Below, piece after piece: positions 1 through 5,006 of a DNA stretch of 5,006 bases (the stretch's first letter is position 1; each line of letters starts with the position of its first letter). The stretch is from Dehalococcoidia bacterium. GTDB lineage: Bacteria; Chloroflexota; Dehalococcoidia; UBA6926. The notes below the pieces were generated by a model, which saw nothing but the letters and a program-made list of their open reading frames with translations, had not been told where the DNA came from and did not search any database. A program made the position numbers and the translations under genes. The stretch is taken from positions 1 through 5,006 of the forward strand of contig JASLZO010000101.1 in NCBI GenBank assembly GCA_030754805.1, written 5' to 3'.

Positions 1-1786
1 ACGCCAGTGCGCGCCAGACTCCTTGGAACATCGCTCGTCGGATAATCAAGTTTTCGTACAACTCATCGATGTAGTACTTGTTGGTCAGGAGTCGCACCAA
101 GGGAGCGAGCCGCCCGTTGAAAACCGGCGCGCTCGTGGCCCCAGACCGATAGATCAACGTCGCAACTCCGATCCCTCCCAGGGCCGCGGCTATCGATATC
201 GTGACCGGAGCGAGCAGGATCTCCTCAGGCGCCGCGCCGAGCGGCTCGAGCAGGTCGGTGATCAGGTGAACGCCTGGTGCGTCTGCTATCCAGGAGCCAA
301 CGGCAAGTACTGCCAGGACGAGCAGCGGCACCACCATGACCGCCGGGGATTCGTGCAGCCCACGAGAACTTCCAGCCTCCCCGGTGCCGGAGCCTGAACT
401 CGTCCCAGCCCCGCCCCGATACGTTCCATGAAAGGTCATATAGAGGGCGCGCATGAAATAGGTGGCGGTGAGGAATGCGGCGAAAGCTCCTCCCCAGAAC
501 ACAACCTGGGAGAGCGCGCCGTCGTGAGCCCACGCGAATCCCAGGATCGCGTCCTTGCTCCAGAACCCGGAGAGCGGGGGCAGCCCCGCCAGGCTCAACC
601 CTCCGACGAGGAAGGTCACGTACGTCCAGGGCATCCTTCGACGAAGACCCCCCATCTCCCGCATGTCGAACGTGTCGGTGGCGTGGTTCACTGAACCCGC
701 GCCCAGGAAGAGAAGCGCCTTGAAGAAGGCGTGAGTGAACAGGTGAAACATCGCCGGACCGATCGCCCCGAGGCCAAGCGCCATCATCATGTACCCGAGT
801 TGGCTCACCGTTGAGTAAGCCAGCACTCGCTTGATGTCATTCATCACGAGCCCCATGCTCGCCGCGAAGACCGCGGTGAAGACGCCGATCAGTGCGACCA
901 CGGTGCGAGCCGTTTCTCCCCCGTCGGCCTGGAACAAAGGCAGGAAGCGCGCGACCAGGAAAACGCCTGCCGCGACCATCGTGGCCGCGTGGATCAATGC
1001 GCTCACGGGCGTCGGGCCCTCCATCGCGTCCGGCAACCACACATGCAACGGAAACTGCGCGCTCTTTCCCGCGGCGCCGGCGAATATCCCGAGCGCGATC
1101 AGCGTCAGCGACGTTCCTGCGATCGCGGTCCCCGCTGCCCGGATGATGTCGGTCGGTGCGCTCGGGTCGTCGATCAGGAACGTGACCGGTTCGCCCTCTG
1201 GCCACAGGAGGAAGATTCCGAGGATCGATAGGAGGAAAAAGAAATCACCGAACCTGGTGACAATGAACGCCTTCTTCGCGGCCGCCGCGGCAGCCGGGCG
1301 CTGGTACCAGAACCCGATCAACAGGTAGGAAGACAGGCCCACCAACTCCCATCCCGCATAGAGCAAAATCAGATTGTTCGCCAGTACGATCGTCAGCATC
1401 GCCGCCGTGAACAGCGGCATATACGTGTAGTACCGCGCGTACCCACCGTCATGCTGCATATAACCGTGGGAGTAGACCTGAACTAACAGGCTCACGCTCG
1501 TAACCACGATGAGCATCACGGCCGTGAGGCCATCGACGAGCAACCCAATCCTGAGGGAGATGTTCCCGACCGCCATGACTTCATGCGTTGGGAGTTGGAT
1601 CGAGTGGTCCGCGATGACCTCAAAGAGGACCCAGATCGAGAGGGCGAGTGCCGATCCGATCGCCAGGATGGTCGTGGTGGCGGCGGCACGCGTCGTCGGG
1701 CCGACCACGGGCCGAATGAAAAGGCCGTTGATTCCCGCCGCCGTTAGCGGAAGCAGGATGATGGCCCAGACTGCCCATTCCGGCAT
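1..1786 (-). CDS. nuoL: NADH-quinone oxidoreductase subunit L (3' end cut by window edge)
   Basis: Antiporter-like membrane subunit at the distal end of complex I; it drives proton translocation. An open frame of 595 codons runs without a stop from ATG at 1786 to the left edge, so only the last part (probably a few tens of residues, the final helix) is missing. Family landmarks seen: YAGWELVGLSSY with E147 (equivalent to E. coli E144), TRFGD with D181 (E. coli D178), GAAGKSAQFPLHVWLPDAM with K241 (K229), the HAATMVAAGV segment, NDIKRVLAYSTVSQLGYM with K319 (K305), H348, H352 and K356 (H334, H338, K342), and GFWSKD with K411 (K399). The full proton path is therefore conserved. The end reads NKYYIDELYENLI, the usual stretch before the long lateral helix and last membrane segment. 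GGAAGG lies 11 bases before the ATG, inside the end of the preceding small gene. Residues 457-474 form a Gly/Ser-rich loop. Subunits M and N probably follow beyond the left edge (inference). Confidence 0.97.
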   Translation of the reverse strand, partial: MPEWAVWAIILLPLTAAGINGLFIRPVVGPTTRAAATTTILAIGSALALSIWVLFEVIADHSIQLPTHEVMAVGNISLRIGLLVDGLTAVMLIVVTSVSLLVQVYSHGYMQHDGGYARYYTYMPLFTAAMLTIVLANNLILLYAGWELVGLSSYLLIGFWYQRPAAAAAAKKAFIVTRFGDFFFLLSILGIFLLWPEGEPVTFLIDDPSAPTDIIRAAGTAIAGTSLTLIALGIFAGAAGKSAQFPLHVWLPDAMEGPTPVSALIHAATMVAAGVFLVARFLPLFQADGGETARTVVALIGVFTAVFAASMGLVMNDIKRVLAYSTVSQLGYMMMALGLGAIGPAMFHLFTHAFFKALLFLGAGSVNHATDTFDMREMGGLRRRMPWTYVTFLVGGLSLAGLPPLSGFWSKDAILGFAWAHDGALSQVVFWGGAFAAFLTATYFMRALYMTFHGTYRGGAGTSSGSGTGEAGSSRGLHESPAVMVVPLLVLAVLAVGSWIADAPGVHLITDLLEPLGAAPEEILLAPVTISIAAALGGIGVATLIYRSGATSAPVFNGRLAPLVRLLTNKYYIDELYENLIIRRAMFQGVWRALA

Positions 1787-1792
1787 CGAGCG

Positions 1793-1987
1793 CTAAACCT
1801 TCCTCTCGATCTCTTCGGCGACGTGCTCTCTGGCACGGGGCACGCAGATCTTGAACTCGGCGAACTCGTCGTCCCAAAGTTCGATCCGTTCCGGCATCAG
1901 ACGCGTCGGCAGGCCTTCACCCTCGTAGAGCGCCTTCCACATCTCCGCCGCCATGCGCCCCTGGACCCGTTTGAATTCAACCCACAT
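1793..1987 (-). CDS. Small soluble protein, DUF2007-like (putative signal-transducing type), between nuoK and nuoL
   Basis: A 64-residue gene that I do not recognise as a complex I subunit. It starts at ATG 1987 behind a TAGGTAGGG sequence (1992-2000) and ends 6 bases before the nuoL start, so it is placed like a real operon member. The protein begins MWVEFKRVQGRMAAEMWKAL and has no membrane segment. The pattern suggests strand (2-7), helix (10-24), GEGLP turn, strand (26-31), an acidic variable loop (33-41), strand FKICVP (45-50) and a charged final helix (51-62). This matches what I know of the DUF2007 family: a small alpha/beta fold, an N-terminal helix of the type AE...K.L...EG(I/L)P, and a late V(L)VP strand followed by a short helix. 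No catalytic or metal-binding set is visible; there is a single Cys at 48. A role in assembly or regulation of complex I is inferred from position only. The gene is likely real; the family call is tentative. Confidence 0.75.
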   Translation of the reverse strand: MWVEFKRVQGRMAAEMWKALYEGEGLPTRLMPERIELWDDEFAEFKICVPRAREHVAEEIERKV

Positions 1988-1991
1988 GGAT

Positions 1992-2000
1992 CCCTACCTA
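1992..2000 (-). promoter_or_regulatory. Ribosome binding site of the small gene
   Basis: TAGGTAGGG on the minus strand ends 4 bases before ATG 1987; its AGGT part ends 8 bases before the start. It supports translation of the small gene from this ATG independently of nuoK, which stops 141 bases upstream. Confidence 0.55.
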
Positions 2001-2022
2001 ACAGCGAGGGAGGCGCCAGGGC

Positions 2023-2051
2023 TTTAGCGGCATTGAGGGCTTCGGAGTCAA
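2023..2051 (-). promoter_or_regulatory. Possible weak internal promoter for the small gene and nuoL
   Basis: On the minus strand TTGACT (2046-2051) matches the -35 consensus TTGACA at five of six bases. A spacer of exactly 17 bases leads to GCTAAA (2023-2028), a poor -10 (three of six to TATAAT). Transcription from it would begin about 28 bases before ATG 1987, leaving room for the ribosome binding site. A single weak pair in a short gap can occur by chance, so this is only a candidate. Confidence 0.2.
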
Positions 2052-2059
2052 GGGTTTCT

Positions 2060-2090
2060 CGACCTTGGAAGGGTCGCTGGCCGAGGCCAG
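2060..2090 (-). repeat. Two adjacent inverted repeats (tandem stem-loops)
   Basis: CTGGCCGAGGCCAG (2077-2090) is an inverted repeat with 6-base arms around GA, realistically a 5-bp stem with a 4-base loop. It abuts CGACC...GGTCG (2060-2076), a 5-bp stem with a 7-base loop. On the mRNA (minus strand) they are followed by AGAAACCC, not a U run, so this is not a standard intrinsic terminator. They may act as an mRNA processing or stability element (inference). Confidence 0.45.
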
Positions 2091-2128
2091 TTTCAGTGAA
2101 GCCGTTCGAACCAGTTCTTCCATATGGT

Positions 2129-2440
2129 TCACCACTTGAGAAGGTCCATTTCAGATGCGTCCACGATTCCCCGTCGATTGAATAGCCCGAGGAGGATTCC
2201 GAGGCCGATAGCAACTTCCGCGGCCGCAACCGTGATGATAAAGATCGCGAAGACGTGGCCCGTGAACTCGCCGGGCACAACATACCGAGAGAACGCAACC
2301 ATCGCCACGTTCACGCCGTTCAGCATCAACTCGATCGACATCAAGATCACGACGAAATTCCTCTTCGCCATGGTCCCGAACAGGCCGATCGCGAACAGCG
2401 TCGCCGAGAGGACGAGGTAGTGCTCGAGATCGATGCTCAT
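2129..2440 (-). CDS. nuoK: NADH-quinone oxidoreductase subunit K
   Basis: Small three-helix membrane subunit of complex I (MrpC-like), next to NuoJ and the first antiporter-like subunit, relaying coupling energy through buried carboxylates. At 103 residues it has the normal length of the family. Both key glutamates are present: E37 in MSIELMLNGVN (helix 2, E. coli E36) and E75 in TVAAAEVAIGLGI (helix 3, E. coli E72). The membrane segments lie at about 6-23, 29-50 and 61-86, and the C-terminus ends in the common (D/A)xExxLLKW form. ATG 2440 overlaps the nuoJ stop as ATGA and there is no clear Shine-Dalgarno sequence in front of it, so translation is probably coupled to nuoJ. The 141-base gap follows the stop. 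Confidence 0.97.
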   Translation of the reverse strand: MSIDLEHYLVLSATLFAIGLFGTMAKRNFVVILMSIELMLNGVNVAMVAFSRYVVPGEFTGHVFAIFIITVAAAEVAIGLGILLGLFNRRGIVDASEMDLLKW

Positions 2441-2958
2441 AAGCTCGGCGCCGAGTCATCTCTGGCGATCACCAGCGCACCGATCGTCGCGACCAGGAGG
2501 ACAACTCCGGCCAGTTCGAACGGCAGCAGATACGTGGAGAACAGCACGTCCGGGAGCCGCACCCCTTCATCAGCCGCCGAGGCCACCATCGGTGAGGTGG
2601 GAATGGCGCCGCTGGAGGTCTCCCAATCGGTCTGCATGATTCCGGAAACGAGCGAAAGATAGAGGAGCCCGGCGATCGCCAGCCCGCCAGGCCAGAGTCG
2701 GTTCGTCTGGCTACCGCGTCGTAGTTGGGCAGTCATCATCACGGCGAAGACGATCAGAATCGCGATTCCGCCGACGTAGATCATGAACTGGGCGACGGCC
2801 AGGAAGTCCGCGTCCAGCGTCACGTAGAGTCCCGCCACCGCGATCAAGCTCACGACCAATCCGATCGCCGCGTAAAAGACGTTTCGCGCCACGACCACGC
2901 CTAACGCGCCAGCGACGGCGGATGCCGCCAGTATCCAGAACGCGGCTACAGCGACCAC
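2437..2958 (-). CDS. nuoJ: NADH-quinone oxidoreductase subunit J
   Basis: Five-helix membrane subunit of complex I that sits beside NuoK, NuoA and NuoH and gates the central water wire. The 173 residues fall in the family range. Membrane segments are at about 4-24, 29-47, 53-75, 89-108 and 144-165. The third carries the signature FLAVAQFMIYVGGIAILIVF, with Y61 matching the conserved tyrosine of the pi-bulge helix; the last carries LPFELAGVVLLVATIGALVI with E148. Residues 110-140 form a polar loop. The start is GTG at 2958: an in-frame stop lies at 2968-2970, no other upstream start exists, and TGAGG (2966-2970) stands 7 bases before it. The gene overlaps nuoI by 13 bases and nuoK by 4, so its translation is tied to both. 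Confidence 0.96.
   Translation of the reverse strand: MVAVAAFWILAASAVAGALGVVVARNVFYAAIGLVVSLIAVAGLYVTLDADFLAVAQFMIYVGGIAILIVFAVMMTAQLRRGSQTNRLWPGGLAIAGLLYLSLVSGIMQTDWETSSGAIPTSPMVASAADEGVRLPDVLFSTYLLPFELAGVVLLVATIGALVIARDDSAPSL
2444..2455. repeat. 12-base perfect palindrome at the nuoJ-nuoK junction
   Basis: CTCGGCGCCGAG lies in the last codons of nuoJ, with its edge 3 bases before the nuoK ATG, where a ribosome binding site would normally be. It can form a short GC-rich hairpin in the mRNA. It may be only a by-product of the codons for Asp-Ser-Ala-Pro-Ser. Confidence 0.35.
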
Positions 2959-3452
2959 CGACCCGCCTCATGCTCTTCGAGTTCTTCCTCGCCCTTGTAG
3001 TCGATTGCCTCGAGTTGGGGACGGAATTGCGTCGTCGGTTTCTTTGGCATCTCGCGCAATTGGTCGACCGTGATCACGAGGTCCTGGCGTGCAGGTACCG
3101 CTCGCTCAAAATCCGCCCCCATGTGCAACGCGTCGTACGGGCAAACCTCGACACACAGCGCGCAGAACATGCAGCGGCCGGTATCGATGTCGAAGACGTC
3201 GACCTGGTAGTCACTGCCGACCTGCGGATTAGGCTTCGGATGCGTCACGATCTTGATGATTCCTAGAGGGCATCCCTTCGCGCATGTTGCGCAACCGGTG
3301 CATCGGTCTTCGTACCAAACGAACGTGTTCCCGCGGAAGCGCGGGGAGATCTGGAGTTTCTCCTCCGGGTACTGGACGGTATACGGCTTCCTGCGCAAGT
3401 ACCCGAGGGTAACCATGAGCCCTTTCAGGGCGCCGGCTCCGAAAAACGCCAT
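2946..3452 (-). CDS. nuoI: NADH-quinone oxidoreductase subunit I (two 4Fe-4S clusters)
   Basis: Peripheral-arm ferredoxin-like subunit (TYKY type) that passes electrons through clusters N6a and N6b to N2 near the quinone site. Two classic CxxCxxCxxxCP motifs are complete: C51, C54, C57, C61 and C94, C97, C100, C104. Before them stands the family's N-terminal region, including the amphipathic helix and TVQYPEE...ISPRFRG, which anchors the subunit to NuoH. The protein has 168 residues, within the usual range, and ends in a strongly acidic tail (about 153-162, EEELEEHE). ATG 3452 has AAAGGA 8 bases upstream (3461-3466) and starts 5 bases after the nuoH stop. Its last codons hold the nuoJ ribosome binding site and start. 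Confidence 0.97.
   Translation of the reverse strand: MAFFGAGALKGLMVTLGYLRRKPYTVQYPEEKLQISPRFRGNTFVWYEDRCTGCATCAKGCPLGIIKIVTHPKPNPQVGSDYQVDVFDIDTGRCMFCALCVEVCPYDALHMGADFERAVPARQDLVITVDQLREMPKKPTTQFRPQLEAIDYKGEEELEEHEAGRWSL
2966..2970 (-). promoter_or_regulatory. Ribosome binding site fixing the nuoJ GTG start
   Basis: TGAGG on the minus strand lies 7 bases before GTG 2958, inside the final codons of nuoI. Its TGA is also an in-frame stop for the nuoJ frame, which rules out any longer nuoJ. Confidence 0.6.
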
Positions 3453-3457
3453 TCGAC

Positions 3458-4633
3458 CTATCCTTTCACTCTGACTGCAGCAGCCAGCCCGACGTTCGCG
3501 GGGCCTTCGTCGTCCCGCGTTCCGATCAAACGTGGCAACACCGCCAGAACCACGCCCGTGATCGCCAGATTGACCACGGCCATCCCCGCAAGGCCCGTAG
3601 CGGGGACCGCCTCGCCAGGGTCGAGCCCGAACACCGATTGGATGATCAGCAACTCACCTGCCGTCACGAGAATGTTGGCCGTCGCCAGGGGAAACAGGAC
3701 TTTCCACGCGAAGCCGAGGATCTGATCGATCCGAACCCTGGGCCACGTGGCCCTGAACCAGAAGAAGATCAAGACGAACCCGAACGTCTTGAGCGAGAAC
3801 CACAGGAAACCGCCGGCGTCGGGTTTCCAACCGCCCAGGAACAGCGTCACCATCACCGCCGACCAACCAAGGGCTGCGACATACTCGCTGCCATAAATCA
3901 GCGCGAACTTCGAGCCCGAGTACTCCGTGTGGAACCCCGCGACGATCTCCGACTCCGCCTCCAGCAGGTCGAACGGCGTGCGGTTCAATTCCGCCGTCAC
4001 CGCGATCAGCATGATCAGGAACGCGAGCGGCTGGACGACGATGAACGGGATTCCCTGGGCCTCTACGATTCGCTCCAGGTTCAGTGATCCGGCGACCAGA
4101 ACGACACTCGTCGCGGCCAGTATCAACGGGACTTCGTAACTGACGATCTGCGCAACACCTCGCACCGCACCAAAAAGCGAATACTTGCTGTTCGACCCCC
4201 ATCCAGCCGCAAAAACGGAGAATGTGCCGAGAGACGTGATGCCCATCACGTACACGAGCCCGGCGTCGAGGTCCGCGATCACCCAGCCCTGGTGGAACGG
4301 AATGACCGCGAAGATCATCAGCCCGGGGACGAACCCGATGATCGGCGCGAGCGTGAACGCAACCCTATCTGCCGCCGAGGGGCGAAGGTCCTCCTTCGTG
4401 ATCAGCTTGATCAGATCCGCGAACCCCTGAAGCGTGCCGAAAGGGCCGACCCTGTTCGGTCCGATCCGGTTCTGCATCCTCGCGACCACACGTCGCTCCA
4501 CGTAGGTGAGCATCGTGGCCGAGACGAGTAGCACGTTAATCAGAACGAAGAGTGCAAGCAACGTCATCGAGACGTCGACTATCTCTTTGGCGAAGAAGCT
4601 CTCGAATAGTTCGCGGGCCTTATCGGCGATCAT
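3458..4633 (-). CDS. nuoH: NADH-quinone oxidoreductase subunit H
   Basis: Membrane subunit that forms the heel of complex I and, with NuoD and NuoB, the quinone chamber; it links quinone reduction to the proton pumps. Landmarks: YVERRVVARMQNRIGPNRVG (44-63) followed by PFGTLQGFADLIKL, SYE with E167 (E. coli E157), and the acidic loop ELNRTPFDLLEAESEIVAGF (215-234) followed by HTEYSG, with E215, E225, E227 and E229. Eight or more membrane segments are expected in 391 residues, somewhat longer than E. coli NuoH (about 325). The start at 4633 gives about 22 polar residues before the first helix; M23 (4565-4567) is an alternative that would begin directly at that helix. Neither has a strong Shine-Dalgarno sequence, and 4633 fits the tight 12-base spacing from nuoD. 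The C-terminal part (about 340-391) contains an extra hydrophobic segment and ends in VRVKG. Confidence 0.97.
   Translation of the reverse strand: MIADKARELFESFFAKEIVDVSMTLLALFVLINVLLVSATMLTYVERRVVARMQNRIGPNRVGPFGTLQGFADLIKLITKEDLRPSAADRVAFTLAPIIGFVPGLMIFAVIPFHQGWVIADLDAGLVYVMGITSLGTFSVFAAGWGSNSKYSLFGAVRGVAQIVSYEVPLILAATSVVLVAGSLNLERIVEAQGIPFIVVQPLAFLIMLIAVTAELNRTPFDLLEAESEIVAGFHTEYSGSKFALIYGSEYVAALGWSAVMVTLFLGGWKPDAGGFLWFSLKTFGFVLIFFWFRATWPRVRIDQILGFAWKVLFPLATANILVTAGELLIIQSVFGLDPGEAVPATGLAGMAVVNLAITGVVLAVLPRLIGTRDDEGPANVGLAAAVRVKG
3461..3466 (-). promoter_or_regulatory. Ribosome binding site of nuoI
   Basis: AAAGGA on the minus strand ends 8 bases before ATG 3452. It overlaps the last codons of nuoH and supports this start for nuoI. 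Confidence 0.6.
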
Positions 4634-4645
4634 CTGCGCATCTCG

Positions 4646-5006
4646 CTATCGATCCACTTCACCAACATTGATATCCAGCGTCCCGAAGTTGACGATCAGG
4701 TCGGCGAGCTTCCAACCGATGCACAACTCGCGTAATACGGTCAGGTTGATGAACGATGGCGATCGGATCCCGCACCGCCAGGGAGCGATGGTGCCGTCGC
4801 TAACCAGGTAGAAACCGAGTTCGCCCTTCGGCGCCTCAACGGATCGATAGACCTCTCCAGGCGGTGGCTTGATGAAGACCGGCGCAGGCGTCCGAACCTC
4901 GCCGGCAGGGAGTTGCTCGACCGCCTGTCGCACGATCCGAGCCGACTCCTTCATCTCCTGGATCCGGATCCATAGCCGGTCCCAGTTGTCGCCGGCTGTT
5001 CCGAGC
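4646..5006 (-). CDS. nuoD: NADH-quinone oxidoreductase subunit D (C-terminal 119 residues; 5' part beyond window)
   Basis: 49-kDa-type peripheral subunit that, with NuoB, forms the quinone-reducing site of complex I. Only the C-terminal 119 residues are inside the window; the frame stays open to the right edge. Seen here: WDRLWIRIQEMKESARIVRQ, then GEVYRSVEAPKGELGFYLVS, RSPSFINL, and the end FGTLDINVGEVDR before TAG. The last segment matters: related [NiFe] hydrogenase large subunits carry DPCxxC in this place, and here it is DINVGEVDR, so the nickel ligands are gone and the protein is NuoD rather than a group 4 hydrogenase subunit. The quinone-site residues of the N-terminal half cannot be checked. 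nuoH begins 12 bases after the stop; whether nuoC is a separate gene upstream or fused cannot be seen. Confidence 0.96.
   Translation of the reverse strand, partial: LGTAGDNWDRLWIRIQEMKESARIVRQAVEQLPAGEVRTPAPVFIKPPPGEVYRSVEAPKGELGFYLVSDGTIAPWRCGIRSPSFINLTVLRELCIGWKLADLIVNFGTLDINVGEVDR

Larger units (their letters stand above)
1988..2128 (-). other. 141-base intercistronic gap between nuoK and the small gene
   Basis: This is the only sizeable non-coding stretch in the window; every other junction is an overlap or at most 12 bases. It contains two directly adjacent short inverted repeats (2060-2090), an 8-base palindrome GTTCGAAC (2104-2111), and a TTGACT/GCTAAA pair with 17-base spacing just before the small gene's ribosome binding site. 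I see no convincing coding frame in it: the frames open across it are extensions from nuoK or from the antisense of the neighbours and show no recognisable protein. It could be a processing or regulatory leader for the distal half of the operon, or the remnant of a lost gene. Confidence 0.6.

Noticed and set aside
831..1328. 165-codon plus-strand open frame opposite nuoL
   Set aside because: It lies wholly antisense to well-conserved nuoL motifs, has an Ala/Ser/Thr/Pro-rich composition typical of antisense frames in GC-rich genes, and shows no recognisable domain.
2060..2090. Intrinsic terminator after nuoK
   Set aside because: The stems are short and are followed on the mRNA by AGAAACCC rather than a U run, and the operon clearly goes on into nuoL.
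2101..2115. tRNA-like T-loop (GTTCGAAC) in the gap
   Set aside because: No T-stem pairing around it, and no acceptor or anticodon arm within reach; it is only an 8-base palindrome.
1823..2185. 120-codon plus-strand frame covering the gap and the small gene
   Set aside because: It is antisense to two minus-strand genes and to the leader between them, with no family resemblance.
1897..2298. 133-codon minus-strand frame running from inside nuoK through the gap into the small gene
   Set aside because: It overlaps nuoK and the small gene in another frame, has no ribosome binding site and no recognisable protein; it is open by chance because of GC-rich DNA.
3638..4087. 149-codon plus-strand open frame opposite nuoH
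   Set aside because: Its composition (Arg, Glu, Asp, Gln in excess) is what the antisense of a hydrophobic membrane protein gives; the minus frame is clearly nuoH.
4960..4971. GGATCCGGATCC palindromic repeat
   Set aside because: It lies within conserved nuoD codons (Trp-Ile-Arg-Ile-Gln region) and is explained by coding sequence.
4646..5006. Group 4 [NiFe] hydrogenase large subunit instead of NuoD
   Set aside because: The C-terminal DPCxxC nickel-binding motif is replaced by DINVGEVDR, and the neighbours are ordinary complex I genes.

Overview
The window is one stretch of a respiratory complex I (NADH:quinone oxidoreductase, nuo) operon. All genes lie on the minus strand and read from right to left: nuoD (3' end only), nuoH, nuoI, nuoJ, nuoK, a 64-codon small gene, and nuoL (its last codons run off the left edge). 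The DNA is GC-rich. Apart from one 141-base gap, the genes are packed with spacings of 5 to 12 bases or with overlaps, as expected for a single polycistronic mRNA.

Layout from right to left: nuoD ends at 4646 with the family's usual GEVDR tail; nuoH (4633-3458) follows after 12 bases; nuoI (3452-2946) after 5 bases; nuoJ (2958-2437) starts with GTG inside nuoI; nuoK (2440-2129) shares an ATGA with nuoJ; a 141-base non-coding gap (2128-1988) holds two adjacent short inverted repeats and a weak promoter-like pair; a small soluble protein gene (1987-1793) precedes nuoL (1786 to beyond base 1). No interval above 300 bases lacks a gene.

The products make up most of the quinone-reducing and proton-pumping parts of complex I. 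NuoD and NuoI belong to the peripheral arm next to the quinone site. NuoH closes the quinone chamber and links it to the membrane arm. NuoJ and NuoK carry the acidic residues that pass the conformational or electrostatic signal along the membrane. NuoL is the distal antiporter-like pump. The nuoE, nuoF and nuoG genes of the NADH-oxidising module, which in 14-gene operons sit between nuoD and nuoH, are not there. This is the arrangement of 11-subunit-type operons (nuoABCDHIJKLMN) known from several phyla and from archaea, so the electron donor may not be NADH, or the E/F/G genes may lie elsewhere.

The host is a bacterium of moderately high GC. The gene order and the style of the proteins would fit Chloroflexota or another environmental lineage with split or 11-gene nuo loci, but the window alone does not fix the phylum. 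The part least explained by standard complex I biology is the small gene between nuoK and nuoL, which resembles the DUF2007 type of small putative signal-transducing proteins, together with the structured gap in front of it. I see no mobile element, CRISPR array, RNA gene or new multi-gene system.
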